Shown: positions 25,870 through 37,670, counted from the first letter of the stretch. The stretch is 64,000 nucleotides of DNA from Procambarus clarkii (GCF_040958095.1 NC_091175.1:18832787-18896786), one strand, 5' to 3'. Program-made: numbers and translations. The notes: generated by a model not told the origin, from the letters alone.

Positions 25870-26261
25870 CAACCAAGTTATAGTATTCACTAAACGTGAA
25901 TAAAATTCCTGTGTCACGAAGCATCTAAAAAATTAATTAAAATATCCCTGGACTACAAACCTAAGACCCAAGTCATCATAATATAACATAGCTTCTACCA
26001 GGAAAAAGTCGTGATCTAAGGGTCATTACTGCCGCCCTGAGACGAGGCAGTAACAGGCACTTTAGGGGCCGAGGGACGACTTTTAAGACAGTTATCCAAA
26101 GACTTCTAGTGAGCGCTTGGCCGAGTTTCGGCCATGAACGCAAGTGGAGTGCTGAAGAGTTCACTGTTTCCTTTCTTGCTTGGCGTTCTTGGGAGAGTAT
26201 AGCTCGGTCATGGAAATGAACGCAGGTAGAGTCAGGAGTTTCTAATTTCCTGGCCCCGGAC
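25870..26261. other. Unassigned sequence
   Basis: Contains a GC-richer patch (26020-26220) with a 62-codon minus-strand frame of no recognisable family. Nothing further supported. Confidence 0.45.
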
Positions 26262-26662
26262 AGCTAAAGAGTCTTTGACCACAGCTAAAGAGTCTAAAAC
26301 AACAGCTAAAGAGTCTGAAACAACAGCTAAAGTCTTTGACCACAGCTAAAGAGTCTTTGACCACAGCTAAAGAGTCTTTGACCACAGCTAAAGAGTCTTT
26401 TGACCACAGCTAAAGAGTCTTTGACCACAGCTAAAGAGTCTATGACCACAGCTAAAGAGTCTTTTGACCACAGCTAAAGAGTCTTTGACCACAGCTAAAG
26501 AGTCTTTGACCACAGCTAAAGAGTCTTTGAACACAGCTAAAGAGTCTTTGACCACAGCTAAAGAGTCTAAAACAACAGCTAAAGAGTCTTTGACCACAGC
26601 TAAAGAGTCTTTGACCACAGCTAAAGAGTCTATGCCCAGACCACAGCTAAAGAGTCTATGAT
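26262..26662. repeat. 21-bp minisatellite, about 19 copies
   Basis: Unit ACAGCTAAAGAGTCTTTGAC plus C. Variants AAAACA and GAAACA replace TTTGACC, and some copies have one extra T that shifts the frame. Confidence 0.95.
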
Positions 26663-26895
26663 CATAATCCAATAGGAATCAAGAGACAGGTGACACATCA
26701 ATACACCTTCACTAGCATCCTACAGCTTCAATAATTTGTATAAATCACTGAGAAATAAACCCTCTAAATCTAAATCTAAATATAGATTTTACAGATTATT
26801 GTGCCTTTCTCACGTGTAAACAAAATTCTAATATTTTACGTAAACTAAATTGTAAATGTTCAGTCATTTATGAATAAAGTTTTGATAAGACAAAA

Positions 26896-27155
26896 GGTTA
26901 GGTTAAGTCATATTAGGTTATCTTATGTTAGATTTGGTTAGGTTAGGTTAGGTGAGGTATGGTTAAGTTAGGTTAGATTGGTTTAGGCTAGATTAAGTTA
27001 GGTTAGGCTAGGTTAAGTTAGGTTAGGTTAGCCTAGGTTAAGTTAGGTTAGGTTAGGTTAAGTTAGGTTAGGTATTGTTAGATTTGGTTAGAATAGGTTA
27101 AGTAATATTTGGTTTGGTTTAGTTAGGTTAGGTTAGGTTAAGTTGGGTTAAGTTA
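26896..27155. repeat. Interstitial degenerate TTAGG tract
   Basis: About 260 bp made largely of GGTTA pentamers with many substitutions (GGTTAAGTTAGGTTAGGCTA-type text). TTAGG is the ancestral arthropod telomere repeat. Confidence 0.85.
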
Positions 27156-27529
27156 CGTGGATCAGCTAAACATGAGTCTATATACTGATTTCCAGTGATT
27201 AAAAAAAAAATAATACATGTAGTAAAAGTCATCAGTAATAAACAGACATCAAATGAAAGCTTTATTGAGTCTATACCACATGAACTATGATATCTAATAT
27301 TGCTAAATAGTATAGATTGCATATAAAACTTAGCCATAAGAGCTTTATGTAAAATTATCTGTCAACCATAGAATTATATTAGAATGGTGATGTAAAGGGA
27401 AATATAGCCATTACATAACTATAAATACTGATGGGCAATACACCCATTATATAGCTATAGTGATAGAACTATACCCATTAAATTTATATAAATACTGACG
27501 AGAATGTACCCATTACTGGCTTTAAACAC

Positions 27530-27930
27530 TGACGGGAATATAGCAATTATACAGCTGTAAATATTGACGGAAATATACCCATTACATTGCAACAAATACT
27601 GACGGAAATAGACCCATTACATTGCAACAAATACTGACGGAAATATACCCATTACATTGCAACAAATACTGACGGAAATAGACCCATTACATTGCAACAA
27701 ATACTGACGGAAATATACCCATTACATTGCAACAAATGCTGACGGAAATATACCCATTACATTGCAACAAATACTGACGGAAATATACCCATTACATTGC
27801 AACAAATACTGACGGAAATATATCCATTACATTGCAACAAATACTGACGGAAATAGACCCATTACATTGCTATAAATACTGACGGGAATTTACCGATTAC
27901 ATTGCTATAAATAATGACAGGAATACACCC
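27530..27930. repeat. 35-bp minisatellite, about 11 copies
   Basis: Unit contains ACCCATTACATTGCAACAAA followed by TACTGACGGAAAT. Outer copies diverge (TATAGCTATA, CTATAAATA). Confidence 0.93.
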
Positions 27931-28379
27931 ATTATATCTCCATAAATATTATATACCGTTGATGACCTGAACTATGCAGCCATTTAAAAGCTCAACATCC
28001 AGTTGCACATGACTAAAAATAATTACAAAATCAAATTAAAAAAAAAACCACCCATGCACGATTTGAGCAGTGGAGGGCTTAAGACCTGACAAGGTGGCAT
28101 TGATTCTTCTTATCAGATTACTGTCGTCTGAATTACCGTCGTTTCAGGAAGTAACCACCAGAACGCTTCGATTTTGTTCATCCTCTAAGGTATGAAATTG
28201 GCTGTGAACCATTAAACCGTCTCGTTATATGGTAGTTGAACTAGGATGGTTGTTAGACTGGTATTTCCCTTCAGTCAATGTCTTGTATCACTCAAGCCCA
28301 GAACATATATAAGCATTCTCGATATCACATGTATAGTTATTTCTGCTATCGGGGACGCAACAATTATTTATAATGCTCT

Positions 28380-28505
28380 GGTACAATTTTACTGCTAGGT
28401 GAACAGAGGAATAAGGTGAAGGTAAAGGTGCCCCAACCGTTTCTGTCCTGTAAGGGGTTTGAACCCACGTCAGTCGATAGTGAGTCGAGGACATATTCCA
28501 CTTTA
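28380..28505 (-). mobile_element. tRNA-headed SINE (family C) fragment
   Basis: Minus strand: TCCTCGACTCACTATCGACT, B-box-like GGGTTCAAACC, then ACAGGACAGAAACGGTTGGG and CCTCTGTTCACCTAGCAGTA. The same order of blocks is found at 52345-52530 and 63600-63720. Confidence 0.65.
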
Positions 28506-28654
28506 CTACAGATATGTAACTATATTAAATTGTATATATAGAAATACACTCACTGGAATGTATTCGAATACAATAGGTTTTCTCGTAATATTCACCATGG
28601 ATACAATAAGCCCAATGCAGTGGTTGGAAAATAAATCCCATTATCTCTGTAGTC

Positions 28655-28800
28655 CATGATAGCGTAATGGTAACACACTCGCCCTGCCAGTGATATGGTC
28701 TGGGTTCGAGTCCGAGGCAGGGAGGATTGACTGGGATGCCTGGTTCTCAACTGATTTACGGGTCGTGTTCCAGGGAGGCTAGTGAACAAGGCTTAACAAG
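28655..28800 (+). mobile_element. tRNA-Gly-like SINE
   Basis: GATAGCGTAATGGTAACACA, CTCGCCCTGCCAGTGATATG and GGTCTGGGTTCGAGTCC resemble tRNA-Gly (including a GCC anticodon region and B box). The 3' acceptor side does not pair. A tail with ACGGGTCGTGTTCCAGGGAG follows and abuts the 32-bp array. Confidence 0.65.
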
Positions 28801-28806
28801 AACTAT

Positions 28807-30437
28807 GGGGACACTGACAGGAGGTACAAGCTCCTGTTGGGGACACTGACAGGAGGTACAAGCTCCTGTTGGGAACACTGACAGGAGGTACAAGCTCCTG
28901 TTGGGGACACTGACAGGAGGTACAAGCTCCTGTTGGGGACACTGACAGGAGGTACAAGCTCCTGTTGGGGACACTGACAGGAGGTACAAGCTCCTGTTGG
29001 GAACACTGACAGGAGGTACAAGCTCCTGTTGGGGACACTGACAGGAGGTACAAGCTCCTGTTGGGGACACTGACAGGAGGTACAAGCTCCTGTTGGGAAC
29101 ACTGACAGGAGGTACAAGCTCCTGTTGGGGACACTGACAGGAGGTACAAGCTCCTGTTGGGGACACTGACAGGAGGTACAAGCTCCTGTTGGGGACACTG
29201 ACAGGAGGTACAAGCTCCTGTTGGGGACACTGACAGGAGGTACAAGCTCCTGTTGGGGACACTGACAGGAGGTACAAGCTCCTGTTGGGGACACTGACAG
29301 GAGGTACAAGCTCCTGTTGGGGACACTGACAGGAGGTACAAGCTCCTGTTGGGGACACTGACAGGAGGTACAAGCTCCTGTTGGGGACACTGACAGGAGG
29401 TACAAGCTCCTGTTGGGGACACTGACAGGAGGTACAAGCTCCTGTTGGGGACACTGACAGGAGGTACAAGCTCCTGTTGGGGACACTGACAGGAGGTACA
29501 AGCTCCTGTTGGGGACACTGACAGGAGGTACAAGCTCCTGTTGGGGACACTGACAGGAGGTACAAGCTCCTGTTGGGGACACTGACAGGAGGTACAAGGT
29601 CCTGTTGGGAACACTGACAGGAGGTACAAGCTCCTGTTGGGGACACTGACAGGAGGTACAAGCTCCTGTTGGGGACACTGACAGGAGGTACAAGCTCCTG
29701 TTGGGGACACTGACAGGAGGTACAAGCTCCTGTTGGGGACACTGACAGGAGGTACAAGCTCCTGTTGGGGACACTGACAGGAGGTACAAGCTCCTGTTGG
29801 GGACACTGACAGGAGGTACAAGCTCCTGTTGGGGACACTGACAGGAGGTACAAGCTCCTGTTGGGGACACTGACAGGAGGTACAAGCTCCTGTTGGGGAC
29901 ACTGACAGGAGGTACAAGCTCCTGTTGGGGACACTGACAGGAGGTACAAGCTCCTGTTGGGGACACTGACAGGAGGTACAAGCTCCTGTTGGGGACACTG
30001 ACAGGAGGTACAAGCTCCTGTTGGGGACACTGACAGGAGGTACAAGCTCCTGTTGGGGACACTGACAGGAGGTACAAGCTCCTGTTGGGGACACTGACAG
30101 GAGGTACAAGCTCCTGTTGGGGACACTGACAGGAGGTACAAGCTCCTGTTGGGGACACTGACAGGAGGTACAAGCTCCTGTTGGGGACACTGACAGGAGG
30201 TACAAGCTCCTGTTGGGGACACTGACAGGAGGTACAAGCTCCTGTTGGGGACACTGACAGGAGGTACAAGCTCCTGTTGGGGACACTGACAGGAGGTACA
30301 AGCTCCTGTTGGGGACACTGACAGGAGGTACAAGCTCCTGTTGGGGACACTGACAGGAGGTACAAGCTCCTGTTGGGGACACTGACAGGAGGTACAAGCT
30401 CCTGTTGGGGACACTGACAGGAGGTACAAGCTCCTGT
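28807..30437. repeat. 32-bp minisatellite D, about 51 copies, with a hairpin in each unit
   Basis: Unit GGGGACACTGACAGGAGGTA plus CAAGCTCCTGTT, remarkably homogeneous (GGGAACACTG in a few left-end copies). Each unit contains ACAGGAG-GTACAAG-CTCCTGT, a 7-bp stem with 7-nt loop. The minus strand has no stop in any phase, so all three frames are open for 520 to 621 codons. These are not genes. Confidence 0.97.
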
Positions 30438-30854
30438 ACCCGCCTGTGTATAAAAAAAACAGTAATTTATTTCCCAAATTAATGTTTTTGTATAATTTAC
30501 AATTTGTATACCTAATCAACTGCAACATGTTAAAATGTTTATTGTATAAATTAAAATTAATATTAATAATATTATCTAACATTATATTATCACTTCCATT
30601 TACGTTATCATATTTTTGCATTATTATCTAACATTATAACTATTCATCATTGCTGCTGACTCGCATTTCTTTCTCATTATTGTTGAATTCGATCACGTTA
30701 TTTTATGAGACACGACTCATTCATCACACCGCACTAATGATGAATCTGTTCCACAATTTTAATCAAGCGAGATAATGGATTCAGCGGCAGGAGGTGGAAT
30801 CTATTATCCTGGGTCTAATTGGTCGCATCTCCCCCACTCTAAGGTAATACCCTT
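30438..30854. other. Unassigned AT-rich sequence
   Basis: Very AT-rich unique sequence with no gene signal. Confidence 0.5.
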
Positions 30855-31245
30855 AGCTTGCCCCCTTACCCTTACCCTTGCCCTTGCCCTCCCCCCCCCC
30901 CCCCCGTCTCTCACTGTATCGACACTCAGATAGGAGCAGACTGTCTCTCAAGTTCCCGCTTAAACACTCAGATGAGCGCAGACTGCCTCTTAAGTTCCCG
31001 TTCAAACAGTCAGATGAGCGCAGACTGTCTCTTAAGTTCCCGTTCAAACACTCAGATGAGCGCAGACTGCCTCTCAAGTTCCCGTTCAAACACTCAGATA
31101 AGCGCAGACTGTCTCTCAAGTTCCCGTTCAAACACTCAGATAAGCGCAGACTGTCTCTCAAGTTCCCGTTCAAACACTTAGATGAGCGCAGACTGTCTCT
31201 CAAGTTCCCGTCCATACACTCACATGAGAGCAGACTGTCTGCCGC
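30855..31245. repeat. CCCTTA/C-run tract and 42-bp minisatellite (7 copies)
   Basis: A short CCCTTA/CCCTTG run and about 15 C residues (to 30905) precede seven 42-bp units containing CTCAGATGAGCGCAGACTGT. Forty-two is a multiple of three, which keeps short frames open on both strands. Confidence 0.92.
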
Positions 31246-31469
31246 GCCGCAGGTCTGCTGTGCGCTAACCAGGAATTAACCAAGTTAAAATTTCAATAAA
31301 CAGGTATTAATCCAGTTTCCTGTTTGGTAAACAGGTACTAATTCTGTTTCCTGTTCAATTAACATATATTAATCCAGTTTCCTGTTCAACAATGAGGCAA
31401 ATACATAATTTCTCTAATCCCTAATCAATATCTTTCTCGCGGAGCAATATAAAAAAGTGTACTTAAACC

Positions 31470-31862
<393 letters not shown>

Positions 31863-32762
31863 AGAGAGCAGATAAATATAAACTACACCACCTATATAAC
31901 ACAACTATCAGCGTTCATGAAACTACATCAATTATTCAAAGAAGAACCCCCCCCCCTTAAAAATCAGAAGACAACCCATCACAGATCAATTACACAATTC
32001 CTCGACACAACAACATACTCAACCCTATCATTACATCCACCGATAATACGGAATAGTATTAATTATTAAAAAACAATTACGGAATATAATGATCGCACAT
32101 GATTCACGAACATATTCTCTCCTTAATCGCGATTTTAGCAGTTTTACGACAGAAAGTTCTCCCCAAAAAGGCATATTTTACTCCGTGCACGCGAGACCCT
32201 GATAAATCCTTCCCAGCTGCTCCGCCGAGAATGCATTCGTGGAAAGATAAGCGATTATCACCCCTTTAGTTTATGAAGTCACCAGAGTTAACTGATAAAA
32301 AAATTGGAAATTGCATGGTTAGTGAGAGGTGAGAGGACAGCTGAATATCATCCTTATCCCTTCCCCACTTATCCCCATGGTTATTGGATAGTTTGTGGAT
32401 AGGCTACACCATTCCTATCCCTCCATCCCCCATCCTAAACCTCTGCATAGTTCGTGACGGACACAGAACACTACTCCCCCCCCCCTCTAGTTAGCAGAGT
32501 AATAGGCTTCCCTCCAACTTAATCATCTTAATAATCCCCCAACTTACTAAGTTACCCTAAAACATTACCTGTCAGTGGCTTTACAACCATGTTTCCAATC
32601 ACAGTTGGGTAAACAGGGGCGATTGGTACAGGATCAATGCCAAGACAATCTTTCGTGTATTTTAGAATTTGATCCAGGATACTATTGTGTTCAGAGGACG
32701 GCTGCAGTCGGTTGTAGGATACTCCTTGAAGGAGGTGTTGATATGCAAGGTGCTGATTTTGG
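31863..32762. other. Unassigned sequence
   Basis: Contains two C runs (near 31949 and 32477). No exon, RNA gene or clear mobile element. Confidence 0.5.
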
Positions 32763-33000
32763 CGGAGCCGGTCGGCCGAGCGGACAGCACGCTGGGCTTG
32801 TGATCCTGTGGTCGTGGGTTCGATCCCAGGCGCCGGCGAGAAACAATGGGCAGAGTTTCTTTCCCCTGTTACCTAGCAGTAAAATAGGTACCTGGGTGTT
32901 AGTCAGCTGTCACGGGCTGTTTCCTGGGGGTGGAGGCCTGGTCGAGGACCGGGCCGCGGGGACACTAAAGCCCCGAAATCATCTCAAGATACAACCTATG
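32763..33000 (+). mobile_element. tRNA-headed SINE (family A), near full length
   Basis: A box GTCGGCCGAGCGGACAGC and B box GTGGGTTCGATCCCAGG are well spaced for Pol III. The body carries GGGCAGAGTTTCTTTCCCCT, CCTAGCAGTAAAATAGGTAC and AGTCAGCTGTCACGGGCTG. The tail is GAGGACCGGGCCGCGGGGAC then AAGCCCCGAAATCATCTCAA. Body shared with 45417-45596 and 46926-47215, but the tail differs from those. A chance 205-codon frame (32575-33192) runs through it. Confidence 0.85.
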
Positions 33001-33144
33001 GCAAGCCTTGAAGTGGGTGTTGACGTGACCAGAGTTGAAGCAGACCTTATCGAAGTCACAACCACCTCAGTCTCCATCACTTCGCACCAAGAAGAGAATC
33101 CCTTCGTTCTCGTCAACCGCCTGAAGCCACCGCGAGGAACAACA

Positions 33145-33262
33145 CAGGGAATGGTGTCCGCTGCTCTTAAGAGTCGCGGAGACCATTCCTAGTCTGTATT
33201 CAATGTTTCCTTCATTATATTCGGGTGTTTCCTCTGCTTTTAAGAGCCGCGGAAACACCTGA
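33145..33262. repeat. Two related hairpins
   Basis: Hairpin 1 (33150-33190) pairs GGAATGGTGTCCGC with GCGGAGACCATTCC. Hairpin 2 (33223-33261) pairs GGTGTTTCC with GGAAACACC. Both have the same loop-proximal core (GCTCTTAAGAGTCGCGG and GCTTTTAAGAGCCGCGG), so they derive from one inverted-repeat unit. Confidence 0.65.
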
Positions 33263-33481
33263 GAGTTCCAGGTGTGTAAACGAGACCCAATCTGATAAGA
33301 GAAACCTGTTTCCCAAATTGGAACTGGTTACAATGTCGTTAGCGGCAGTCCGCCAAAATTTTATCTCGTTTACAATGAGCGCGAGTTGAATTCTGGCTTA
33401 AAGAGCGTTGGGATTAGTTGAGAGTTTAGCTCTTGCTTCTATATTTCGGTTATTGTCATACACGATACGTCAGGATTAAAT

Positions 33482-33622
33482 GTATTTGTTCACACAGAAA
33501 TCACAATAGCGTGATATATCAAATGAACAATTCCACAGGGGCCGTGATGAGGGTTCGAACCTACGTCCGGGATGTCCCAGATGCGCCCCCCCCCCCCCAC
33601 CGTTACGCCAGTCCCAGTTATA
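33482..33622 (-). mobile_element. tRNA-headed SINE
   Basis: Minus strand has GGGACATCCCGGACGTAGG, B box GGTTCGAACCC, GGCCCCTGTGGAATTGTTCA, then TTTGATATATCACGCTATTG. Same module as 5711-5800 with a longer tail. Confidence 0.7.
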
Positions 33623-33663
33623 AGAATCTCAATTATGTAGTTATCTTGTTAACACTTATTGGT

Positions 33664-33781
<118 letters not shown>

Positions 33782-34027
33782 TCCCCTTTCAATCTCCTCT
33801 TAACTGAATCTAATTCTTTCTTCGTTTGTTCATTCTTATGCAAAATCTCTAACTCTCTATTTTACTGATTGAAATTTTGAGTTATAGTCTTGGGTACATG
33901 TGGTGCAGTTTAGAGGTTTGTGGTTCAAACAATGACGGCATGTCGTTGATGAAGACTTCCGTGTCGCCTTGAGACATAGTTAAGAACAGTGTCAAGGTTG
34001 TCAACAATTATTCTTACTGCGAACAAG

Positions 34028-34150
34028 TCCCACTAGGGTACTGTACCCCAGGTTACTGTACCCTAGGGTACTGTACCAACGGGGCACTTTACCCCAGGGT
34101 ACTATACCCTAGGGTACTGTACCCCAGGGTACTGTACCATAGTGTAGACT
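34028..34150. repeat. Short direct repeats of GGTACTGTACCC
   Basis: Seven diverged units about 14-18 bp long. GGTACTGTACC is itself an inverted repeat. Confidence 0.8.
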
Positions 34151-34776
34151 AATTGATCCACTCTCATGAAATATTTCTTTCGAACACACCCTGAAAATAT
34201 TTCCAGATATATAGGCCTATGACGTCACACTGTGGAGTCCAGACACAAGAGAATGAAAAACCCCCATTCAGGGAGACTCTTAAATTTCGCTATAAATTAG
34301 AATAGTAGACAAAAACGTACCACTTAAAGCACTATGGTACCACTTAAAGGCTTATAGTACCACTTAAAGGATTATGGCTAGTCGTGAATAACCTAAAATA
34401 TAGCTCGTCAACTAATATATATATTAGACTTGGAGATTAATGAAATCCCTACTTTACTATGTACGTCAAAGCTGATGACCTCTCCTTTATTGCGTCAAAG
34501 ATAACGCACCTTAATGCACTATGAAATTTGCATGACAGCATAGGGTCTGGCTGTTCATAGATGCAAAGGGATATCACACACTCTACAACTCAAAAATTCA
34601 GTAAAAAAGAGGCACTTTCCAAAAATTTGGAATATCTTTGTATCCATGGGAATATCTATATCTATATTATAAAATACAGAGTCAAATATCTACTGAGATC
34701 TAAACCTAATCCACCCGACCAAATCCCGTATATTCTGGCTCTTCGTCAAATAAATGTAATTGGTCAATATATATAT

Positions 34777-35163
34777 GTCGTACCTAATAGCCAGAACGCA
34801 CTTCTCAGCCTACTATTCAAGGCCCGATTTGCCTAATAAGCCAAGTTTTCATGAATTAATGTTTTTTCGTCTACCTAACCGACCTAACCTAACCTAACCT
34901 AGCTTTTTTTGGCTACCTAACCTAACCTTACCTATAAATATAGGTTAGGTTAGGTTAGGTAGGGTTGGTTAGGTTCGGTCATATATCTACGTTAATTTTA
35001 ACTCCAATAAAAAAAAATTGACCTCATACATAGAGAAAAGGGTTGCTTTATCATTTCATAAGAAAAAAATTATAGTAAATATATTAATTCAGGAAAACTT
35101 GGCTTATTAGGCAAATCGGGCCTTGAATAGTAGGCTGAGAAGTGAGTTCTGGCTACTAGGTAC

Positions 35164-35168
<5 letters not shown>
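34777..35168. mobile_element. TTAGG-bearing foldback element, copy 1
   Basis: Ends are GTCGTACCTAATAGCCAGAA and the complement (TTCTGGCTACTAGGTACGAC). Arms include GGCCCGATTTGCCTAATAAG / its complement. The core contains TAACC pentamers on one side and GGTTA pentamers on the other (34879-34968). It is flanked by (AT)n (34767-34776 and 35167-35226). No transposase; likely non-autonomous. Confidence 0.85.

Positions 35169-35226
<58 letters not shown>
35167..35226. repeat. (AT)n microsatellite
   Basis: About 60 bp of AT directly after the foldback end. Confidence 0.97.
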
Positions 35227-35228
<2 letters not shown>

Positions 35229-35636
35229 TGACCACATAAGACTTAAGAATAACATATAGGAAAGGTGCATCATTTGATGTCCAGGTAAAAGTTCATTTTA
35301 GGTGAAAAAAAGCAATTTCGATTTTTCATTTAACATTACTTCAGGCAAATGAATGGTAATCATGTTGAGGCGGTTGTGCTCGTGGTGGTGTTGTCTGTAG
35401 TGGTTGTTGTGGTAGTAATGATGTCAGTGGTTGTGTCTGTAATGGTTAGTTAACTCAAAACTGTACCCAATAAGCCCCCAGACACACACCCACACTGCCA
35501 CAGACAACAGCACTTCATGACAACTTAACTTCACTTGTTCAAGAACCAACTCAAATGGCACGCGGTGCTTAATACAAATATTAATTAATTAATATTACTA
35601 CGCATAGTCTTGCTGGACATACATTGATTGTTTGCT

Positions 35637-36075
35637 TTAGTCCTGGACTATACTCAGTACTAAAGCATAATTCCCTGGAAACACAAACCGAAACTGTCTC
35701 TATTTTCCGCTTGTTACAACTTGTAATAAAGTTGTTACATCTTGTCTTAACGTGTTTATGACGTATTAGAACGTTGTTACAACGTGTTATATTGGTTGTT
35801 ATAACTGGTTAGGAGGTGTTAAAACTTGTTCGAATGTTGTACCAACGTCGTAGTTTCGGTGTGTGTTTGGTGGGTTGCTGGTTGGTCAGAAAGTTGTTGT
35901 TGTAGCGTTAATAACCCTCCAGAGGTTTTGTCCAACACCTAACTGGCTGACTGGTTAGTGGTCAATAGGCCTTTCAATCTCTGGGGGGGGGGGGGGTTGT
36001 TAAGGGCACAACAACAGCTTTCTGACCAACAACTAACAAGTATATTTTAGTCCTGAATATAGTCCAGGACTACAG
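35637..36075. mobile_element. Nested inverted-repeat element
   Basis: Outer ends TTTAGTCCTGGACTATACTC (35637) and TATAGTCCAGGACTA (about 36056) are inverted. Inner arms GCTGGTTGGTCAGAAAGTTG (about 35877) and CAGCTTTCTGACCAACAACT (about 36014) are also inverted. The left part has GTTGTAACAACG-type text. Fragments of the same family are at 43774-43850 and 48714-48835. Confidence 0.65.
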
Positions 36076-36091
36076 TCAACTTTGAGTGTGT

Positions 36092-36410
36092 ATACGTCGT
36101 ACTTAATAGCCAGAATTGCCTAACAAGCCAAATTTTCTTGAAATGATAAGTTGTTTTCATATTTTATCTTACGAAATGATTGTTTCGTTATACTATTTGC
36201 GATGGGTAATTTTTTTTTTAGTCAAACTAACAAAAACTTTACAAAAAACTAACCAATCCTAACCTGATAATACCTACGAAATTCATATTCCTAATATAAT
36301 ATTGTTAGGAATAAACAATTTGGAAAGAAATAGTTTAAAACATAACGAAAACTGCTCTGCCTGTTAGGCAAATGGGACCTTTATTACTAAGCCAAGTAGT
36401 ACACACCTGG
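36092..36410. mobile_element. Old copy of the TTAGG-bearing foldback
   Basis: Ends CGTCGTACTTAATAGCCAGA and GGCAAATGGGACCTTTATTA match diverged ends of the family at 34777 and 41250. Telomere-like pentamers are mostly eroded. Confidence 0.55.
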
Positions 36411-36665
36411 ACCAGGCTCCAACAACCATTAACGCATCTATCAACGAACCTGTGAAGTTTCTCTCAATCGTTGCGACGTTGTTTACATTAATTAAATACT
36501 TTATGAGCACCAAAACTTCCCAATCATGTGGTGGTGTTGTTATAAACAACCTCCTGATGCTTAGGATCTAATCACCTGTTTAATAAAGGTAAACAAAGCC
36601 ACTGAAGATTGGGGAAAGGTGATGAGGTTCATAAGTACTCATGTAACTGATTGATGAATCCCTGA
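36408..36665. mobile_element. Diverged copy of the 257-bp foldback MITE
   Basis: Aligns in order with 3419-3675: AAAACTTCCCAATCA, TTATAAACAACCTCCTGATG, CCTGTTTAATAAAGGTAAAC and AAGATTGGGGAAAGGTGATG. The terminal GGCCAGATTC is lost. Confidence 0.6.
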
Positions 36666-37124
36666 TGGGTATTAGGTACGACATAAGAGGAGCAAAATCC
36701 ACCTAGAAGACCCTCATTCATCCACAGATCAACAGTCTCAGCTGCTACTGAAAATGACTCCAAACAGCCTCTACTTACGGGCTATTCATACCCGTGCCAT
36801 CTTTTGGGTGGCTTAATATCTATCAATCAAACAATTAATCAGAGTCCACCTGTCGGTGAATACGTTCCTTCCAAAAGAACTAATCATTAAGGCCCTCAAA
36901 CACAGTTACAGCCCCGCTCCTGTGCCAGGTAAGACCACTACGGGCTCACCATAGCCCGTGCTGACTCTATAGCAACAACAACAGCCCACAAACGTCTTCT
37001 CAGTGGCTACTTACCTCTGATATTGGACTGAGAACCGCCAGGGCCAAGATTGTTAGGGTAGGCAAGCTCCGTCTCCAAGTTCATAACACCATCTTGTTCT
37101 TGCTGCCATGATTAACAACTCTCG
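36666..37124. other. Unassigned sequence
   Basis: A remnant foldback end (TATTAGGTACGACATAAG) at 36668. The rest is unique with no recognised gene. Confidence 0.45.
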
Positions 37125-37141
37125 CCGCTAGATGGCAGGGC
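37125..37141 (+). promoter_or_regulatory. CTCF-like motif, strong match
   Basis: CCGCTAGATGGCAGGGC is a full-length match to the vertebrate/insect CTCF core consensus (CC-N-C-N-AG-N-(T/G)GGCAG). It lies in unique DNA, not in a recognised repeat. Function is inference. Confidence 0.45.
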
Positions 37142-37567
37142 GATACATTGCAGCATGCACGCTAAACCCGCCAGATATTGCATAGAATTATCTTTGAAAG
37201 CATGGAGAAATGTTGCGATATATCTACGATATTAGCAGATCCTCCAAATATGCTAAGAACTCTGAGAAACATCTCAAGTGCTTTTTTGCACCATAATTCT
37301 TTTCTAATTCACATGAAAATTGATAAATCACAGAGTGTATATATTGAAGAAAAGATGGGGGGAGGGCGGGGGGTGGGGGGGGTGGACGGTAGTGTCCACT
37401 GAATTGCACGTCAACTCAGGGATGCCATAATGAGGGAAATAGTCGCTTGAGTTGGGCGCGTTTACTTGTCCGTGGTTCGAGGCACTGTTAGAAATTGATT
37501 TTAAAGAAAATTGTTGAGTTTGATAATGAATATCACCCTTGAGTACTATTAATCTTGCAACGAGACA

Positions 37568-37579
37568 TACACACACACA

Positions 37580-37669
<90 letters not shown>
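37568..37669. repeat. (CA)n microsatellite
   Basis: About 100 bp of CA with one TCACAC interruption. Confidence 0.97.

Positions 37670-37670
<1 letters not shown>

Noticed and set aside
24748..25893. Secreted or structural protein of AAPIDPYE octads
   Set aside because: No signal peptide or flanking exon structure. A second frame is equally open and the unit resembles LINE 3' text. Not fully excluded without expression data.
28655..28725. tRNA-Gly gene
   Set aside because: Similar to tRNA-Gly in the D, anticodon and T regions, but the acceptor stem fails and a SINE tail follows.
28807..30437. CRISPR array (regular 32-bp repeats)
   Set aside because: There are no unique spacers, the unit repeats head to tail, no cas genes are present and the DNA is eukaryotic. 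The same applies to arrays A and C.
28756..30621. Three overlapping frames of 520-621 codons as a repeat protein
   Set aside because: All three minus frames are equally open because a 32-bp unit without stops rotates through the phases. No one frame is favoured.
32575..33192. 205-codon plus-strand gene
   Set aside because: It runs straight through a tRNA-headed SINE and its tail; no domain.
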